From Phycisphaerales bacterium (GTDB lineage Bacteria > Planctomycetota > Phycisphaerae > Tepidisphaerales > Tepidisphaeraceae), in assembly GCA_028288945.1 (NCBI GenBank), contig JAQGHH010000669.1:1-5534 (forward strand): a stretch of DNA of 5,534 nt, given 5' to 3'. The notes under the pieces are model-generated. The model had not been told where the DNA came from. It searched no databases and worked only from the letters and a program-made list of their open reading frames with translations. The number at the start of each line of letters is the position of its first letter. Within the stretch, counting starts at the first letter, position 1. Of the stretch, positions 1-5,248 are shown piece by piece. The translations under genes and the position numbers were made by a program.

Positions 1-1212
1 CCTGGTTGCGCGCCGATCTGGGACCCGAAAACGCGCAAGCTCGACTGGACCGCGTGGGACAAGCGCTTCGGCCCCTACTTCGACGGCACCGCGTTCCGCG
101 ATGTGCCGCAGGGGCAGCCGGCCATGCGCCGGCAACTCGTGCCCTTGGAAGTTTTTTATCTGCCGCTTTTCGAGAACTGGCCCACGCCGATGGAAGGCAA
201 CTACAACGGCGACTACTGGGCGGACCGCGCGTTCCCCGAGAGTTACCGCAAGGACTTCATCGAAGTCTCCCGGCAGTTCACCAAGCACTTCAATGAGAAG
301 GGCTGGAACGACACCATCTTTCAGTGCTTCTTCAATGGAAAAACTAACTTCAAAGCCAACGGCTGGTCGCGCGGGACCTGCCCGTGGCTGCTCGATGAGC
401 CCGCGAATTTTCAGGACTACTGGGCACTGCGCTACTTCGGGAAATTGTTTCACGAGGGCGTCAACCTCGCCCCGCCGGGCAAGGCGAAGATGATGTTCCG
501 TGCCGACATCTCGCGCCCCGAATGGCAGCGCGATTCGCTCGACCACGTGCTCGATTACAACGTCGTGGGCGGCGGCGCGTTCCGCCAGTTCCAGCGCATC
601 GTGCTCGACCGCAAGCAGCAGTTCGGCCAGATCGTCATCCCCTATGGAGGGAGCAACGACCCCGCCGACAGCAACGTCCAACCGGCGGCCTGGTGCCTCG
701 ACTCCTGGACGCTGGGCGGGGACGGCGTCCTCCCGTGGCAGACCATCGGCGAAAACGACTCGTGGAAAAAGGCCGACGCCCTGTCCCTCTTCTACCCCGG
801 CGGCCCCGCCGGCCTGCCCGGGCCGGTCCCCTCCATCCGCCTCAAGAGCTACCTCCGCGGCCAGCAGGACGTCGAGTACCTCACGCTTCTTGCGATAGTG
901 GAAAAGCAATCGCGCTACCTGCTGGGCCAGCGCGTCCGCGCGGTGCTCCCCCTCGCCGGCGAAAAACACGGCACCGGCTTCGCGGGCGAAGACGCCGGGG
1001 TGATCGACTTCGGTCGCCTGCGCCCGCAGGAACTTTGGGCCTTGCGCATGCGCGTCGGCGAAGTGCTTTCCGCGGCACATCCCGAAAGAAAATCGAAGCT
1101 GATCGACCTGCGCACCCCCCGCCGCGACCCGTCCCACGGCGCGGCCGGCTACGTTTCGGCCGGCGAACGAGCAAACGTTCACGCCGAAGGTGGTGGTGGA
1201 AATGGAAAGTAG
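1..1212 (+). CDS. DUF4091/GH123-like glycoside hydrolase, C-terminal part (5' end outside window)
   Basis: The reading frame is open from base 1, so the gene starts to the left of the window; 403 codons are visible before a TAG stop. The early stretch WDKRFGPYFDG and the late stretches GDGVLPWQTIG and IRLKSYLRGQQDVEYLTLL are what I expect of the DUF4091 domain at the C-terminal side of GH123-like proteins. Characterised GH123 enzymes are exo-acting N-acetyl-beta-galactosaminidases that use an adjacent Asp-Glu pair; the D-E in WLLDEP (fragment residues 132-133, bases 394-399) is the best candidate for that pair. The N-terminal half, including any signal peptide, is missing, so location and substrate cannot be judged. 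The last ~35 residues (Arg-, Gly-rich, ending GGGGNGK) look poorly structured. The family call is fairly secure; the actual substrate is unknown. A long inverted repeat begins 15 bp after the stop. Confidence 0.8.
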   Translation, partial: PGCAPIWDPKTRKLDWTAWDKRFGPYFDGTAFRDVPQGQPAMRRQLVPLEVFYLPLFENWPTPMEGNYNGDYWADRAFPESYRKDFIEVSRQFTKHFNEKGWNDTIFQCFFNGKTNFKANGWSRGTCPWLLDEPANFQDYWALRYFGKLFHEGVNLAPPGKAKMMFRADISRPEWQRDSLDHVLDYNVVGGGAFRQFQRIVLDRKQQFGQIVIPYGGSNDPADSNVQPAAWCLDSWTLGGDGVLPWQTIGENDSWKKADALSLFYPGGPAGLPGPVPSIRLKSYLRGQQDVEYLTLLAIVEKQSRYLLGQRVRAVLPLAGEKHGTGFAGEDAGVIDFGRLRPQELWALRMRVGEVLSAAHPERKSKLIDLRTPRRDPSHGAAGYVSAGERANVHAEGGGGNGK

Positions 1213-1226
1213 ATTCCGCGGAAGTT

Positions 1227-1507
1227 CGGAGAAAAGACTTTGCCGCGAAGGCGCGAAGGGACGAAGGAGGACGAAGAAATGCGAAGAGATTGTTGCCACA
1301 GATGGGGAGCGATGGACACGGATGATTCTGATGAGTGATAAGTGGAACGTGACAAACGGATTCGGCCGGACTTGTAGTCACGTTTTGCTCATTACCGTTC
1401 ACGCCTTCCCATCTGTGTCCATCCGTCCCATCTGTGGCAACTTAGCATTTGCATTTTCTTCGTCCTCCTTCGTCCCTTCGCGCCTTCGCGGCAAAGTCTT
1501 TTCTCCG
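1227..1507. repeat. 281-bp long inverted repeat filling the intergenic region
   Basis: Bases 1227-1279 pair with 1507-1455 without a single mismatch (53 bp). After one bulged base, 1280-1282 pair with 1453-1451. Further in, 1292-1306 pair with 1441-1427 (15 bp) and 1311-1319 with 1423-1415 (9 bp), extending to 1324/1410 with one G-T position. In the loop, 1346-1353 (AACGTGAC) pair with 1384-1377. The outer arm is a degenerate ~8-bp tandem built on CGAAG (CCGCGAAG, GCGCGAAG, GGACGAAG); the inner arm is built on CAGATGG/GATGGACAC words. No transposase or long open frame belongs to it. I remember very similar CGAAGGCGCGAAGG and CCACAGATGG words as dispersed intergenic repeats in planctomycetes and relatives, but could not search. 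As RNA it would form a very stable rod and could stop transcription from the upstream gene or protect its 3' end. The gap 1213-1566 contains nothing else beyond a possible promoter near its end. Confidence 0.93.
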
Positions 1508-1552
1508 CATTTGGGAAGAAGCGTTTTCCTCGCATCCCGGCCCCCCTTCCGC

Positions 1553-1558
1553 TATAGT
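1553..1558 (+). promoter_or_regulatory. Possible -10 box for the ArnT-like gene
   Basis: TATAGT differs from the sigma-70 consensus TATAAT at one position and ends 8 bases before the GTG start at 1567. If it is used, the transcript would begin only a few bases before the start codon, making the mRNA nearly leaderless; this agrees with the absence of any purine-rich ribosome binding site. No convincing -35 hexamer is visible in the C-rich stretch upstream. Treat as a suggestion only. Confidence 0.25.
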
Positions 1559-1566
1559 CCCGCCCC

Positions 1567-3783
1567 GTGAGCCGGCGGCGAAGAATCGGGCTTTTGGTGG
1601 GGTTCTCGGCGGCGGCGTTTCTGCTGTTTCTGAGCGGCCCTGACGTGGTCACCAGCCACGAAGCACGCGTCGCGCTCCCCGCCCGCCAGATGGCCGACTC
1701 CGGCTGGCCGTGGGCGGCACGGCCGGCACTCGTCGCGCCGGTGGTATTGCGACCCGGTGTCGTCCGCCTCGCGCCGGACTGGAACGCCCCGCCGCAGCCG
1801 GTGAACCCGTGGCTTGTGCCGGTGCTCAGTGGCCAAGTTCGTCTGCAAAAGCCGCCGCTGCCTTATTGGTGTGCGGCCATTACCTTCCGCCTCTTCCACT
1901 TCAACGAATTCACGCTGCGACTCATTCCCGCGCTGATGGGGATGCTCGCGACGCTGTTGGTTTATGACCTCGGTCGGATGCTGATGGGCCGCCGAACGGG
2001 ATGGCTGGCGGCGCTGATCTGGGTTTCGACGTACGCGATTCCCGAAGAATACCGCAAGGCGATGGCCGATCCGTATCTGGCGTTTTTTACGCTCGGGTGC
2101 GTTTGGGCGTGGGTGCGAGCGGTACGGGAAGACGCAGGACGCGGGGACGCGGGGACGCGGGGACGCGGGGACCGAGAAGACAAATACAAAGTGCGAAATG
2201 CGAAATGCGAAATGCGAAATGAACGAGAAGCCGCCGCGTCTGCGACTGGGCCCGCTGCTCCGGCCGCTCCGCCATTTGAAATTTCAAATTTGAAATCTGC
2301 AATTCGTGAATCCTCCCTCCCCGCGTCCCCGTGTCTCCCCCTCTCCGCGTCTACCACCTTCTCCCCCGCGTCGTCCGGTCCCCGCGTCCCCGCGTCCGTC
2401 TTCCGCCTCCTCTTCTATGTCTCCTTCGCCTTCGCTCTGCTCGCCAAAGGGCCGCCGGCTGTGGTGGACATTCTGATTCCGCTCGCGGCATTTCACCTGT
2501 GCTTTCGGCGGCGGTTACCGGGGAATTGGCGGGGGCACGTCCTGGGAGTGATTGTGCTGCTGGCGATCGCGCTGCCTTGGCCCTGGTACGTTTGGCGGCA
2601 GGTTCCGCATGCGATGGAATTGTGGCGCTATGAGTCCGTCGGGGAATTGATGGACAACACGGAAAACGCCCGGCCGGGGTGGTTCTATTTGCCGCAGATG
2701 TTCTTTTTGTCGCTGCCTTGGACGGCCGTGTGGCTGGCGGGCGTCGGGTTGGCGCTGCGACCGGTGTGGGAACGGCTGCTGGCGTGGCTCCGCCGACGGC
2801 TGGGGGTGAGTGAAGATTCGCGGGGATTTGACGTGGCCGTAGGGTCGGCTTTAGCGGGCGTTGCCGCGGATCGGTCAGGGCATCCGACGTCCGCTAGAGC
2901 GGGCCCTACGGGACCTACAGGATCCATAGCACCCACGAAAATATCGATTGGAGTAAACGGGGGAATCGCAAAGTCGGATGCCTCGCGCGACTCATTCCGC
3001 TTTGACCCTCGCTCCGTTTTCCCGCTGCTCTGGTACGCGACGATGGTGCTCTTCTTCTCGTTCGTGCACCTGAAAAAGAACCAATACCTCCTGCCCGCGT
3101 TGCCCGCCGGCGTGCTGCTCGCGGCGCGCGGGCTGACGGCGATCCTCGCCGCTGCCCGGCGGACGGGGTTTCGGGGGTGGCCGGGGGCGTTTATCGCGCT
3201 TCAGACGATTGTCGGGATCGGATTCGCCCTGGGTGTGCCGGGCATCATCCTCCTGGGGACAGCGCCGAGCGTGCGCAACGCACTGATGATGGTTCCCGTG
3301 CTGGCGTTCGCCCTGCTTCCGCTCCGGCCGATGTGGGGCCGGCGGACGCGGACATGGGTGCTGATGCAGACGGCGACGTACGTGTTGCTCTCGCTGGCGT
3401 TCTGGCAGTTGTGCTTTGTGCCGCAGGAGGAATTGCGGTCGGCGAAGGACGTGGCCGGGGAAGTTCTTACGCTGGCGCGCGAGCCGGGGCGGACGCTGCT
3501 CGTATCGCGGCTGCCGGAGGAAGTGGCGGTGTATCTGCCGCTGGATTTGCGTTACGGCGCGGGGGCGAAGGTGCTGGTCGTGGTGGATGACCAGCGTGAT
3601 GCGCATTTCCGCGTTAAGCGCAAATTGCCGGAGCCTACGGTGCGCGTGGGGCAGTTCGCGGGATGGCTGCCGGACGAGACGGTGGCGGAGGTACGTCGGT
3701 TGCCGCTGAAAAGCGCGCCGGGTGATGCGCGGTGGAAGGTGTATGAATTGACGGTGCGGCGAACGGGGTTGGCGTTACGGTGA
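1567..3783 (+). CDS. ArnT/PMT-like GT-C family membrane glycosyltransferase with two in-frame repeat insertions
   Basis: Predicted polytopic inner-membrane enzyme of the ArnT-like (COG1807, PMT) family, which moves a sugar from a polyprenyl-phosphate donor to lipid or protein on the periplasmic side. Family landmarks, in order: N-terminal membrane segment (about 6-24); first-loop SHEARVALPARQM (30-42); QKPPLPYW (94-101); membrane segments near 114-135, 145-160 and 169-185; AKGPP (293-297); LPWPWYVW (336-343); PGWFYLPQMFFLSLPW (370-385); FSFVHLKKNQYLLPALP (497-513); further membrane segments to about 618; then a ~120-residue soluble tail. The family is usually about 550 aa; this protein has 738, and the excess lies in two repeat-derived, low-complexity loops at about 189-280 and 415-475. 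The usual Asp of the first-loop DE motif is His here, with Glu retained. GTG start at 1567 is chosen because it directly precedes the basic, hydrophobic N-terminus; no ribosome binding site is visible. Sugar and acceptor cannot be told from sequence. Confidence 0.85.
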   Translation: MSRRRRIGLLVGFSAAAFLLFLSGPDVVTSHEARVALPARQMADSGWPWAARPALVAPVVLRPGVVRLAPDWNAPPQPVNPWLVPVLSGQVRLQKPPLPYWCAAITFRLFHFNEFTLRLIPALMGMLATLLVYDLGRMLMGRRTGWLAALIWVSTYAIPEEYRKAMADPYLAFFTLGCVWAWVRAVREDAGRGDAGTRGRGDREDKYKVRNAKCEMRNEREAAASATGPAAPAAPPFEISNLKSAIRESSLPASPCLPLSASTTFSPASSGPRVPASVFRLLFYVSFAFALLAKGPPAVVDILIPLAAFHLCFRRRLPGNWRGHVLGVIVLLAIALPWPWYVWRQVPHAMELWRYESVGELMDNTENARPGWFYLPQMFFLSLPWTAVWLAGVGLALRPVWERLLAWLRRRLGVSEDSRGFDVAVGSALAGVAADRSGHPTSARAGPTGPTGSIAPTKISIGVNGGIAKSDASRDSFRFDPRSVFPLLWYATMVLFFSFVHLKKNQYLLPALPAGVLLAARGLTAILAAARRTGFRGWPGAFIALQTIVGIGFALGVPGIILLGTAPSVRNALMMVPVLAFALLPLRPMWGRRTRTWVLMQTATYVLLSLAFWQLCFVPQEELRSAKDVAGEVLTLAREPGRTLLVSRLPEEVAVYLPLDLRYGAGAKVLVVVDDQRDAHFRVKRKLPEPTVRVGQFAGWLPDETVAEVRRLPLKSAPGDARWKVYELTVRRTGLALR
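2139..2170 (+). repeat. Tandem octamer ACGCGGGG x4 inside the coding region
   Basis: Four perfect back-to-back copies of ACGCGGGG, followed by ACC. The right arm of the same palindrome (2377-2404) carries two copies on the opposite strand. Because eight is not a multiple of three, gain or loss of one unit would shift the reading frame of the glycosyltransferase. Confidence 0.95.
2192..2219 (+). repeat. Tandem heptamer TGCGAAA x4 inside the coding region
   Basis: Four perfect copies of TGCGAAA, read in successive frames as VRNAKCEMRNE. It is base-poor in GC compared with the surrounding gene. One-unit gain or loss would cause a frameshift. I recognise this as a common dispersed word in planctomycete-type genomes, from memory only. 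Confidence 0.95.
2274..2296. repeat. AT-rich heptamer block (TTTGAAA/TTTCAAA/TTTGAAA)
   Basis: Three consecutive heptamers, TTTGAAA, TTTCAAA and TTTGAAA, followed by the related TCTGCAA, in an otherwise GC-rich gene. The 12-mer ATTTCAAATTTG at 2281-2292 occurs again on the minus strand at 5184-5173 in intergenic DNA, and both copies run into a pyrimidine-rich tract when read in the same direction. This identifies the segment as a dispersed repeat module and not native coding sequence. Confidence 0.85.
2837..2911. repeat. Imperfect inverted repeat, 21-bp arms, in frame in the ArnT-like gene
   Basis: Arm 2837-2857 pairs with 2911-2891 at 18 of 21 positions; the left arm begins CCGTAGGG and ends TTTAGCGG. 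A small inner stem CGGAT/ATCCG (2867-2871 with 2882-2886) sits in the loop. The element is translated as part of a Gly/Ala/Ser/Thr/Pro-rich loop (about residues 415-475) between two membrane segments. The GTAGGGTCGGCTTTAGC word resembles a dispersed palindrome I remember from planctomycete intergenic DNA. The insertion boundaries cannot be fixed without a repeat-free homologue. Confidence 0.8.
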
Positions 3784-3818
3784 GGGCTCGCCGACTGCGC
3801 GCAATTCGGCCCCGACCT

Positions 3819-3891
3819 GTGGCACAGCCACCCTCGGCTGTGTGTTCTATTTCCGCCTGCGGCGGAACACAGCCGAGGGCGGCTGTGCCAC
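3819..3891. repeat. Inverted repeat (25-bp arms) between convergent genes
   Basis: Bases 3819-3843 pair with 3891-3867, with one mismatch (A3830/C3880). The core word is GGCACAGCC...CCTCGGCTGTG. The loop contains a second small hairpin, TTCCGCC/GGCGGAA (3851-3857 with 3861-3867). The element occupies most of the 112-bp gap between the stops of the ArnT-like gene and the GT2 gene. It could end transcription from both sides, but neither side has an adjacent T-run. Its translations (AQPPSAV, TAEGGCAT) match spurious peptides I recall from planctomycete and verrucomicrobial annotations, which again suggests a dispersed family. Confidence 0.9.
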
Positions 3892-3895
3892 CTGT

Positions 3896-4705
3896 TCACG
3901 CCGCACCGGCGGTCTTTTTTTCTGGCGTTTGTGCAACCTCGGCGCTTCGGTCCAGGTCGATGCCGATCTCGTAGCCGAGCAGGCGGCTTTTCATCCAGCG
4001 GATGGCCAGGAGGTCGCGGAAGCTTTTGAAGAGGCGATTCCAGACGCCGTATTTGCTTTCGCCGTGGAGGCGGGGGTTGTTGGTGACGGCGATTTCCGTC
4101 ACGGTGTACCCTTCCATTTTCAGCAGCGTGGGGATGAAGCGGTGCAGGCCGCGGTAGAGTTTGAGCTTGCTCACGCACTCGCGCCGGAAAGCGCGGTAGG
4201 TGCAGCCGGCGTCGGAGATTTGTTCGTCGCTCAATTTGTTTCGCACCCAATTCGCGATGCGGCTGGAGGCGACGCGGATGAAGCTGTCGCCTTTGCCGCG
4301 GGTGGCGACACGGGACCCGCAGACGCAGTCGTAGCCCTGGGCGAGGGCTTCGAGGAACTTGGGGATGTCCTGTGGGTCGTTCTGCAGGTCGGCGTCCATC
4401 GTCATGACGTATGTGCCGCGGGCGGCGCGGAGGCCGGCGTCGCTGGCGGCGGTTTCGCCGCAGTTGGACTTGAACTTGAGTCCGCGCACGCGCGGGTCCA
4501 GAGCCACCAGCTTTTCGATCTGCGCCCAGGAGGCGTCCTTCGACCCGTCGTCGACGAGCACGATTTCGCCGGGGATCTGATTCGCGTCGAAGACTTTGGC
4601 GATGGCGGCGTGAAGCAGCGGGAGGTTTTCCTCCTCGTTGTAGACGGGGACGCAGACGCTGAGAGTGGGTGGGTTGGACATTGCGAGTTTCATTGTAATC
4701 GTCAT
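3896..4705 (-). CDS. DPM1-type family 2 glycosyltransferase (polyprenyl-phosphate sugar synthase-like)
   Basis: A 269-aa GT-A fold enzyme expected to use a nucleotide sugar and load a polyprenyl phosphate on the cytoplasmic side of the membrane. Visible motifs: LSVCVPVYNEEENLP (15-29); LVDDGSKD (50-57), which contacts the nucleotide; SNCGETAASDAGL (80-92); the metal-binding DAD with DLQNDP behind it (104-111); then CGSR, DAGCTYRAFRRE, GLHRFIP and HGESKYG, all in the order typical of the DPM1/GtrB/ArnC group. Unlike GtrB and ArnC it shows no C-terminal pair of membrane helices, so it would be soluble or peripheral, like the short DPM1 type. The start at 4705 is chosen because its ATG overlaps the TGA of the upstream LAB_N gene; in-frame ATGs at 4693 and 4681 are alternatives, the last lying just before the conserved core. 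The donor sugar cannot be assigned. Confidence 0.9.
   Translation of the reverse strand: MTITMKLAMSNPPTLSVCVPVYNEEENLPLLHAAIAKVFDANQIPGEIVLVDDGSKDASWAQIEKLVALDPRVRGLKFKSNCGETAASDAGLRAARGTYVMTMDADLQNDPQDIPKFLEALAQGYDCVCGSRVATRGKGDSFIRVASSRIANWVRNKLSDEQISDAGCTYRAFRRECVSKLKLYRGLHRFIPTLLKMEGYTVTEIAVTNNPRLHGESKYGVWNRLFKSFRDLLAIRWMKSRLLGYEIGIDLDRSAEVAQTPEKKTAGAA
3900..3921 (+). terminator. Weak intrinsic terminator candidate for the ArnT-like gene
   Basis: A short GC-only stem (CCGC/GCGG, 3901-3904 with 3909-3912, loop ACCG) is followed after two bases by seven Ts (3915-3921). It lies in the last codons of the opposing GT2 gene, where it encodes the EKKTAGAA tail. The stem is only four base pairs, so it may act together with the larger inverted repeat just upstream. 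Confidence 0.35.
4702..4705 (-). other. ATGA stop/start overlap coupling the LAB_N and GT2 genes
   Basis: On the minus strand the four bases read ATGA: TGA (4704-4702) ends the LAB_N gene and ATG (4705-4703) starts the GT2 gene. No good Shine-Dalgarno sequence precedes the ATG, so translation by re-initiation from the upstream gene is likely. This overlap also decides the choice of GT2 start. Confidence 0.75.
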
Positions 4706-5076
4706 TCCGGGGTTTGGCTTGGCGACGGCTCGAACCCGCGTTGCGCGGCCTCGGCGTCGCGGCGCTTCTTGGTGTAGATGAGCATCAAGTTCCGCGTGTA
4801 CGGGACGAACGAGATGCAGTAGCCGGCGATCCCCACCGAGTCCTGCTGGCGCAGGAAGTACGACGTCTCCAGGAACGCCCCGCAGAGCGACAGCCACCAG
4901 AAGGCGGACGGGACCTTCGATTCCTTGTGCTTTTCCGAATAGAGCCACTGCACGATCCACCGCGCTTGGAACACGCCGAGGCCGGCGAAGCCGATGACTT
5001 TCCAGAACCAATAGTTGTCCTGGAGCGGCATGCGGAGGAGCGCGATGAACGTATATGCGAGTAGCAGGTCGGCCAT
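4702..5076 (-). CDS. Small LAB_N (lipid-A-disaccharide synthase N-terminal domain-like) membrane protein
   Basis: A 124-aa protein with about three membrane segments that matches the LAB_N domain (PF07578), found fused to LpxB in some bacteria and often stand-alone. Seen in sequence: WFWKVIGFAGLGVFQARWIV (about 21-40), then QWLYSEKHKESKVPSAFWWL, which carries the characteristic RW-x2-QW-x2-SE and P-x-FW-x2-S pattern, then a helix through GAFLETSYFLRQQD and one through GIAGYCISFVPYTRNLMLIY. The tail is polar (RRDAEAAQRG). No LpxB catalytic domain follows; instead the next gene is a GT2 with an overlapping stop/start, a pairing that suggests a shared membrane step in lipid-linked sugar use. The ATG at 5076 is preferred over one at 5154 because the extra 26 residues are encoded by repeat and pyrimidine-rich DNA. 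Biochemical role unknown. Confidence 0.85.
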   Translation of the reverse strand: MADLLLAYTFIALLRMPLQDNYWFWKVIGFAGLGVFQARWIVQWLYSEKHKESKVPSAFWWLSLCGAFLETSYFLRQQDSVGIAGYCISFVPYTRNLMLIYTKKRRDAEAAQRGFEPSPSQTPE

Positions 5077-5117
5077 GATTGCTTCGTTATTATCGGACGA
5101 TTGGGGCGGATTGCGAT

Positions 5118-5185
5118 AGGGGAAGGGGAGAGGGGAGAAGATTTCAAATCTCAAATCTCAGATTGAAGACCGCAAATTTGAAATC
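5118..5185. repeat. Homopurine tract plus AT-rich heptamer repeat block
   Basis: Part of the 170-bp gap (5077-5246) between two minus-strand genes. Bases 5118-5141 are all purines on the plus strand (24 nt). Next come the heptamers TCAAATC (5144-5150), TCAAATC (5151-5157) and TCAGATT (5158-5164). Bases 5140-5149 (GATTTCAAAT) pair with 5185-5176. The 12-mer at 5173-5184 is the reverse complement of 2281-2292 in the ArnT-like gene. In the same gap, on the minus strand, GATAAT (5094-5089) could be a -10 box 12 bases before the LAB_N start, but no -35 is evident. A tight GCCG/CGGC hairpin lies at 5195-5206 without a T-run. Confidence 0.8.
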
Positions 5186-5220
5186 CCAAAGCATGCCGGG
5201 ACCGGCGGGCTTCGTCCATC

Positions 5221-5248
5221 ACGTTCCACGTTCCACGCTCCACGCCTC
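5221..5248. repeat. Degenerate heptamer tandem (ACGTTCC) at the end of the oxidoreductase gene
   Basis: Units are ACGTTCC (5221-5227), ACGTTCC (5228-5234), ACGCTCC (5235-5241) and ACGCCTC (5242-5248). The last unit runs into the stop codon of the Gfo/Idh/MocA gene (5249-5247). The 10-mer at 5219-5228 is the reverse complement of 1343-1352 in the loop of the 281-bp inverted repeat, which links the two blocks, though a single 10-mer match is modest evidence. Confidence 0.8.

Larger units (their letters stand above)
2127..2404. repeat. Palindromic composite repeat inserted in frame in the ArnT-like gene
   Basis: The left arm (2127-2173) starts GGAAGAC and ends GGGGACC; the right arm (2377-2404) is its reverse complement, minus two 8-bp units and a GCA triplet, so all 28 right-arm bases find partners. 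Between them lie, in order, a 7-mer tandem (2192-2219), a GC-rich spacer, an AT-rich 7-mer block (2274-2296) and a pyrimidine-rich tract (about 2311-2350). The block translates without a stop as a low-complexity stretch of about 92 residues (about 189-280), including RGDAGTRGRGD and FEISNLKSAIR. It falls precisely between a membrane segment ending near 187 and the one starting near 281, where relatives have a short loop. Composition and symmetry indicate acquired repeat DNA rather than an evolved domain. Confidence 0.88.

Noticed and set aside
881..1402. Minus-strand open frame of 173 codons
   Set aside because: It lies opposite the DUF4091 gene and runs into the inverted repeat; the translation is Arg/Ser-rich and matches no family. 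GC-rich DNA gives such frames by chance.
1227..1507. Insertion sequence
   Set aside because: No transposase frame exists within or beside the inverted repeat, and no flanking direct repeat could be identified by eye. A non-autonomous (MITE-like) element is possible but unproven.
1190..1652. Open frames on both strands in the intergenic inverted repeat
   Set aside because: They are translations of the repeat arms (for example LCREGAKGRRRTKK on both strands). The same peptide from both strands shows that it comes from the palindrome and not from a gene.
2139..2219. CRISPR-like array
   Set aside because: Units are 7-8 bp and directly adjacent, with no spacers, and no cas gene is present.
2992..3606. 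Minus-strand open frame of 204 codons
   Set aside because: Antisense to membrane segments of the ArnT-like gene; Arg/Pro/His/Gln-rich with no recognisable motif.
3842..4777. Plus-strand open frame of 311 codons
   Set aside because: It is the exact antisense of the well-supported GT2 gene and starts inside a palindrome. The Val/Ala/Gly/Asp-rich translation is typical of an antisense shadow.
4706..5011. Longer 371-codon version of the GT2 starting at 5011
   Set aside because: The extra 102 codons overlap the LAB_N gene in another frame and have no GT2 features; the ATGA overlap at 4705 gives a normal start and family length.
5077..5154. N-terminal extension of the LAB_N protein from an ATG at 5154
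   Set aside because: The added 26 residues are encoded by the repeat and pyrimidine tract, whereas the ATG at 5076 opens directly into the hydrophobic family-like N-terminus.
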